DNA from: Aeromicrobium sp. Root344
GTDB taxonomy: Bacteria; Actinomycetota; Actinomycetes; Propionibacteriales; Nocardioidaceae
Length of the DNA stretch: 64,000 nt
NCBI RefSeq assembly: GCF_001425755.1
Contig: NZ_LMDH01000001.1
Location: 3,657,571 to 3,721,570 of the forward strand
Reading direction: 5' to 3'
Shown piece by piece: positions 61,392 through 64,000 of the stretch. The position numbers were made by a program, and so were the translations under genes. Every line of letters starts with the position of its first letter. Position 1 is the first letter of the stretch. A model generated the notes under the pieces. The model made no database searches, had not been told where the DNA came from, and saw only the letters and a program-made list of their open reading frames with translations.

Positions 61392-61970
61392 TCACAGATC
61401 AGATGCACGAAGTGCGGAAATAGTTGCCGCCGACGGCTCCAGCGACTCGCGGATGTGCCGGCGGGCGGTGTGAATGCGCGCCTTCACGGTGCCGACCGGC
61501 GTCTCGGTGAGCGCCGCGATCTCGTCGTACGGCAGCGACCCCAGGTCGCGCAGCACGAACGCCTGGACCGCCGCGGGGTGGTCGCGTTCGAGCTGCTCGA
61601 GGGCGTCGAGCAGGTCGAGCCGGGTGCCGGCGATGACGCTCGTCGTGCGGGGGTCGGGCGGATCGGCGACCACGTCCGGGGTGGTGTCGGTGAACCGGCG
61701 GCGCATCGAGCGATAAGTCATCCGCGCCGAGTTCGTGGCGATCACGGTGACCCAGCCGGCGAACGAGCCGCGGCCCGTGAAGTCACCCAGGCGCGTGGCG
61801 ATCGTCATGAGCGCCTCCTGCGTCGCCTCCTCGGCGTCCTGCCGGTAGGGCAGGAACTTCGCGCAGCGCCGCAGCACCAGCGGACGTACGGCGGCGAGCA
61901 GGTCATCCATGGCGTACGCCTCGCCGGCGCGTGCCCGCGCGACGAGATCGTCCCACCCGCTCGTGTCCAT
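61392..61970 (-). CDS. ECF-family RNA polymerase sigma factor
   Basis: This protein of about 192 residues has region 2 (LLAAVRPLVLRRCAKFLPYRQDAEEATQEALMTIATRLGDFTGRGSFAGWVTVIATNSARM in pieces) and region 4 (DLGSLPYDEIAALTETPVGTVKARIHTARRHIRE). It directs RNA polymerase to a small regulon, commonly for envelope stress. ATG 61970 has AGGAAG 8 bases upstream; in-frame ATGs at 61997 and 62018 would lengthen it. No classic anti-sigma gene follows. A kinase gene is divergent. Confidence 0.88.
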   Translation of the reverse strand: MDTSGWDDLVARARAGEAYAMDDLLAAVRPLVLRRCAKFLPYRQDAEEATQEALMTIATRLGDFTGRGSFAGWVTVIATNSARMTYRSMRRRFTDTTPDVVADPPDPRTTSVIAGTRLDLLDALEQLERDHPAAVQAFVLRDLGSLPYDEIAALTETPVGTVKARIHTARRHIRESLEPSAATISALRASDL

Positions 61971-61996
61971 GCTCACCGCTTCCTGTGCGTCGTCCA

Positions 61997-62002
61997 TACT
62001 TT
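61997..62002 (+). promoter_or_regulatory. -10 hexamer of the kinase at 62008
   Basis: TACTTT ends 5 bases before ATG 62008, next to the divergent sigma-factor control region. Confidence 0.4.
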
Positions 62003-62007
62003 CGGTG

Positions 62008-62913
62008 ATGAAGCACATCGGACGCTACCGCCTGGATCGCATCCATGGCTCCGGCGCGTTCGCCACAGTGTGGCAGGGGTTCGACACCGAGCTCGAGATC
62101 ACCGTCGCCGTCAAGGTGCTGGCCGAGAACTGGGCGCACCAGGTCGACGTACGGGAGCGGTTCCTCGACGAGGCCAGGCTGCTGCGGAGGCTCAGCAGTG
62201 ATCGTGTGGTGCGCGTGTACGACGTCGGTACGCACGACGGTCAGCCGTTCTTCGTCATGGACTTCGCCACCGGCGGCACACTCGCCGACCGCGTCGACGG
62301 CTCCCTGGCGCCCGATCGCGCGCTCGACCTCGCCGCCCAGTCGGCCCGCTCGGTGCAGGTGCTGCACGACGCCGGCGTCATCCACCGCGACATCAAGCCC
62401 AGCAACCTGCTGGTCGACATCGACCGCGACGGCCACGAGCGCGTCGTGGTCGCCGACCTCGGCAGCGCCAAGCGACTCGCCGAGGCCAGCGGCATCACCG
62501 TCACGACCGGCACGCCGTCCTACATGGCGCCGGAGCAGGCCCTCGGTCGCGGCATCGACGAGCGAAGCGACATCTATGCGCTCGGTGTCGTCACGTACGT
62601 CCTACTGACCGGCACGCTCCCCTATGACATCAGCGACCCGATCGCGCTCATCACGCGCAAGGCGTCGGACCGTCCCGGCCGGCTGCCGGCGGAGCACCGG
62701 GAAGCCCTCAACTCGGTCCTCGCCCGAGCCATGGCGCTCGAGCCCGACGGTCGGCCGCGGAGCGCCGAGGAGCTGGCCTCCGCGCTCGACCGCGTCGCCG
62801 CTGGTGAGGGCGACATCGGCGCGGCTTCTGGTTGGCCGACTCGGGTCATCGTCGCGCTGTCGGCGGGACTGTTCGTCGCCTGCGGCGCGGTGACCTGGCT
62901 CGTGGTGCGCTGA
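62008..62913 (+). CDS. Single-pass Ser/Thr protein kinase
   Basis: This 301-residue kinase begins GRYRLDRIHGSGAFATVWQG (glycine loop), with AVKVL (Lys), IHRDIKPSNLL (catalytic Asp) and VADLGSAK, where DLG replaces DFG. APEQALGRG and the remaining subdomains follow. A C-terminal hydrophobic helix (VIVALSAGLFVACGAVTWLVV) anchors it, with almost nothing outside. Being divergent from an ECF sigma factor suggests that phosphorylation may feed into sigma-factor control. Confidence 0.9.
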   Translation: MKHIGRYRLDRIHGSGAFATVWQGFDTELEITVAVKVLAENWAHQVDVRERFLDEARLLRRLSSDRVVRVYDVGTHDGQPFFVMDFATGGTLADRVDGSLAPDRALDLAAQSARSVQVLHDAGVIHRDIKPSNLLVDIDRDGHERVVVADLGSAKRLAEASGITVTTGTPSYMAPEQALGRGIDERSDIYALGVVTYVLLTGTLPYDISDPIALITRKASDRPGRLPAEHREALNSVLARAMALEPDGRPRSAEELASALDRVAAGEGDIGAASGWPTRVIVALSAGLFVACGAVTWLVVR

Positions 62914-62916
62914 GCC

Positions 62917-63282
62917 TCAGCGCTTGCGGTCGGCGACGATCGCGGCGACGTTGAGCGCGGCCCAGCCGACGGTGACTGCGAGCACCTTGGCCTTGCGGGC
63001 CGTGGACGTCGCCTCGTTGGTGAACAGCGCCGAGTCGGTCAGGTCGAACACGACGCGGCCCATCATCGCTTGCTCGCGGGCCTGCGCCGTCGGAGCCGCC
63101 AGCGCCAGCCCGCTGACGACCAAGTCGCGTACGCCGAACGTACGCGCGGCGATGTCGTAGTCGGGCTGCTTCAGCGGGCTCGCGGTGATCGCGTTGCCGA
63201 GGTGGCGGGGCTTGGCGAGCGCGAACACGGAGTAGGCGGCGGTGGCGACGGAGATCAGGGCGCTGTAGCTCGGCTTCTTCAT
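62917..63282 (-). CDS. Small membrane protein, possibly DUF4267-like
   Basis: This 121-residue protein has an N-terminal hydrophobic stretch (SALISVATAAYSVFALA), then AARTFGVRDLVVSGLALAA, a segment resembling DUF4267-type membrane proteins, and a last helix (KVLAVTVGWAALNVAAIVA). Function is unknown. TAGCGT lies 6 bases before ATG 63282 on its strand (63289-63294). It is convergent with the kinase, with 3 bases between stops. Confidence 0.65.
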   Translation of the reverse strand: MKKPSYSALISVATAAYSVFALAKPRHLGNAITASPLKQPDYDIAARTFGVRDLVVSGLALAAPTAQAREQAMMGRVVFDLTDSALFTNEATSTARKAKVLAVTVGWAALNVAAIVADRKR

Positions 63283-63288
63283 GCCCCG

Positions 63289-63294
63289 ACGCTA
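63289..63294 (-). promoter_or_regulatory. -10 hexamer of the gene at 63282
   Basis: TAGCGT (complement) ends 6 bases before ATG 63282. Confidence 0.5.
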
Positions 63295-63381
63295 GGCGAG
63301 GCGAACCGGGCTCGCACGGTGAGTTCGTGTGGGAGGGTCACAGAGCTCGTTGAGCCACTCCGATCCAAGAACGAGGCCCGC

Positions 63382-63387
63382 TATCGT
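63382..63387 (+). promoter_or_regulatory. -10 hexamer of the DUF429-like gene
   Basis: TATCGT ends 7 bases before ATG 63395. Confidence 0.5.
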
Positions 63388-63394
63388 CCCGCAT

Positions 63395-64000
63395 ATGACG
63401 GTGAGTTGGGGAATCGACATGAGCACGGCCCTGCCTAGCGTGGGCGTTGCCTCATTGACGTGGCACACCGCCGCCCCAGCTACATTGAGCGTTCACACGG
63501 TCACAAAAAACGACGGCGTCGCCGAATATCTGTCTCAGGCCCTGGCAGACCCGACAGCCGTCGTCGCGGTGGACGTTCCGTTCGGCTGGCCTAGCGGATT
63601 TGCGAAGTTCCTCGCCTTGCATGCACAAGGCCCGACGCCTTTGCCAGAACCCAACGGACGTTCCGCCTGGAGTGCGCTCGCCGGTAGGGAGACCGACCGT
63701 CAGGTGCGTGAAGCCGTCAAGATTCAGGGCTTGAGCGTCTCGTTCGACAAGCTCGGTGCCACAGCCGCCATGTGGTCCGAGATCGAGTTCGGCCTCCTAG
63801 CGACGATGGGACATCGATTGGATCGCTCCGGCATCACAGGACCCATCGTCGAGACGTGGCCACGAGCCGCCTGGAGCCGGTTCGTAGGCAGAAGCGAGAA
63901 TCCCGCAAAACTCACCCCTACCAAGTTTGAAGAAGCGCTCGAGCACGTCGTGGATTTCAAGTCACCGTCGTGGCGCGCCTATCCTGAGGCGCGACGCGAG
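63395..64000 (+). CDS. DUF429-like protein, 5' part (cut by window end)
   Basis: The frame is open from ATG 63395 to the last base, giving 202 residues of an incomplete protein. MTVSWGIDMST at the N-terminus and VVAVDVPFGWPSGFAKFL near residue 50 match DUF429, a predicted RNase H-like nuclease family. ETWPRAAWSRF and FEEALEHVVDF occur later. Codon use (GTA GGC AGA, AAA AAC, TTT) is unlike the surrounding GC-rich genes, suggesting recent transfer. A leaderless-type -10 lies 7 bases upstream. Confidence 0.75.
   Translation, partial: MTVSWGIDMSTALPSVGVASLTWHTAAPATLSVHTVTKNDGVAEYLSQALADPTAVVAVDVPFGWPSGFAKFLALHAQGPTPLPEPNGRSAWSALAGRETDRQVREAVKIQGLSVSFDKLGATAAMWSEIEFGLLATMGHRLDRSGITGPIVETWPRAAWSRFVGRSENPAKLTPTKFEEALEHVVDFKSPSWRAYPEARRE

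Overview
The window is 64 kb of very GC-rich chromosome from an actinobacterium. The gene set and codon habits suggest a member of the Nocardioidaceae (Aeromicrobium or Nocardioides type), but no rRNA or other phylogenetic marker is present, so this is inference. Supporting signs are the coproporphyrin-type haem genes (hemE, cgoX, hemQ), a DUF3000 gene beside RNase D, PASTA and FHA signalling genes, many GTG starts, and Val-Arg pairs very often written as GTACGN. About thirty genes lack a convincing Shine-Dalgarno but carry a -10-like hexamer 5-8 bases before the start codon, the layout of leaderless actinobacterial transcripts.

Layout. 0-3.3 kb: sulfite assimilation (ferredoxin sulfite reductase, zinc-ribbon protein, sirohydrochlorin chelatase) behind a short cysteine-containing leader peptide. 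3.3-5.8 kb: PPK2 kinase, Usp-like protein, MsrB, secreted protein. 5.8-8.9 kb: hemE-cgoX-hemQ, read leftward. 9-12.5 kb: DUF3000, RNase D, an FTR1-type iron permease behind an IdeR/DtxR box, and an unknown gene entered through an 11-codon upstream ORF. 12.52-12.61 kb: a strong candidate for an undescribed structured small RNA with its own promoter. 12.6-16.9 kb: aldo/keto reductase, fused SecDF, TM2 protein. 16.9-18.2 kb: an AT-richer pair of exported proteins. 18.2-20.7 kb: transsulfuration (CBS, CGS/CGL). 20.7-29.9 kb: membrane and housekeeping genes including RmuC, an M50-like protease, and tgt with a queuosine-precursor transporter. 30-36.9 kb: oxidoreductases, exonuclease III, an APC permease and a MarR-MFS operon. 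37-41.9 kb: a secreted immune inhibitor A protease, CAP protein, cold-shock protein, a 58-residue small protein and a lipoprotein sugar dehydrogenase. 42-48 kb: PASTA kinase, thioredoxin, excalibur protein, MBL hydrolase, DODA dioxygenase behind a MarR-like operator, BluB and a UDG-like protein. 48.2-56.5 kb: SNF2 ATPase, an LPDTG surface protein with Ig-like repeats, a lone WYL-like protein, a MINPP-like phosphatase and small membrane proteins. 56.5-63 kb: a signalling cluster with a non-RD kinase, FHA protein, wHTH-like protein, DUF3883-type protein, ECF sigma factor and a second membrane kinase. The right edge cuts a DUF429-type gene with unusual codon use.

No rRNA, tRNA, CRISPR array, transposase, integrase or prophage module was found. 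The most interesting items are non-coding or translational: the structured RNA at 12.52 kb, the cysteine leader of the sulfite reductase operon, the leaderless 11-codon upstream ORF, and a palindromic repeat family with one copy inside the coding sequence of a kinase.
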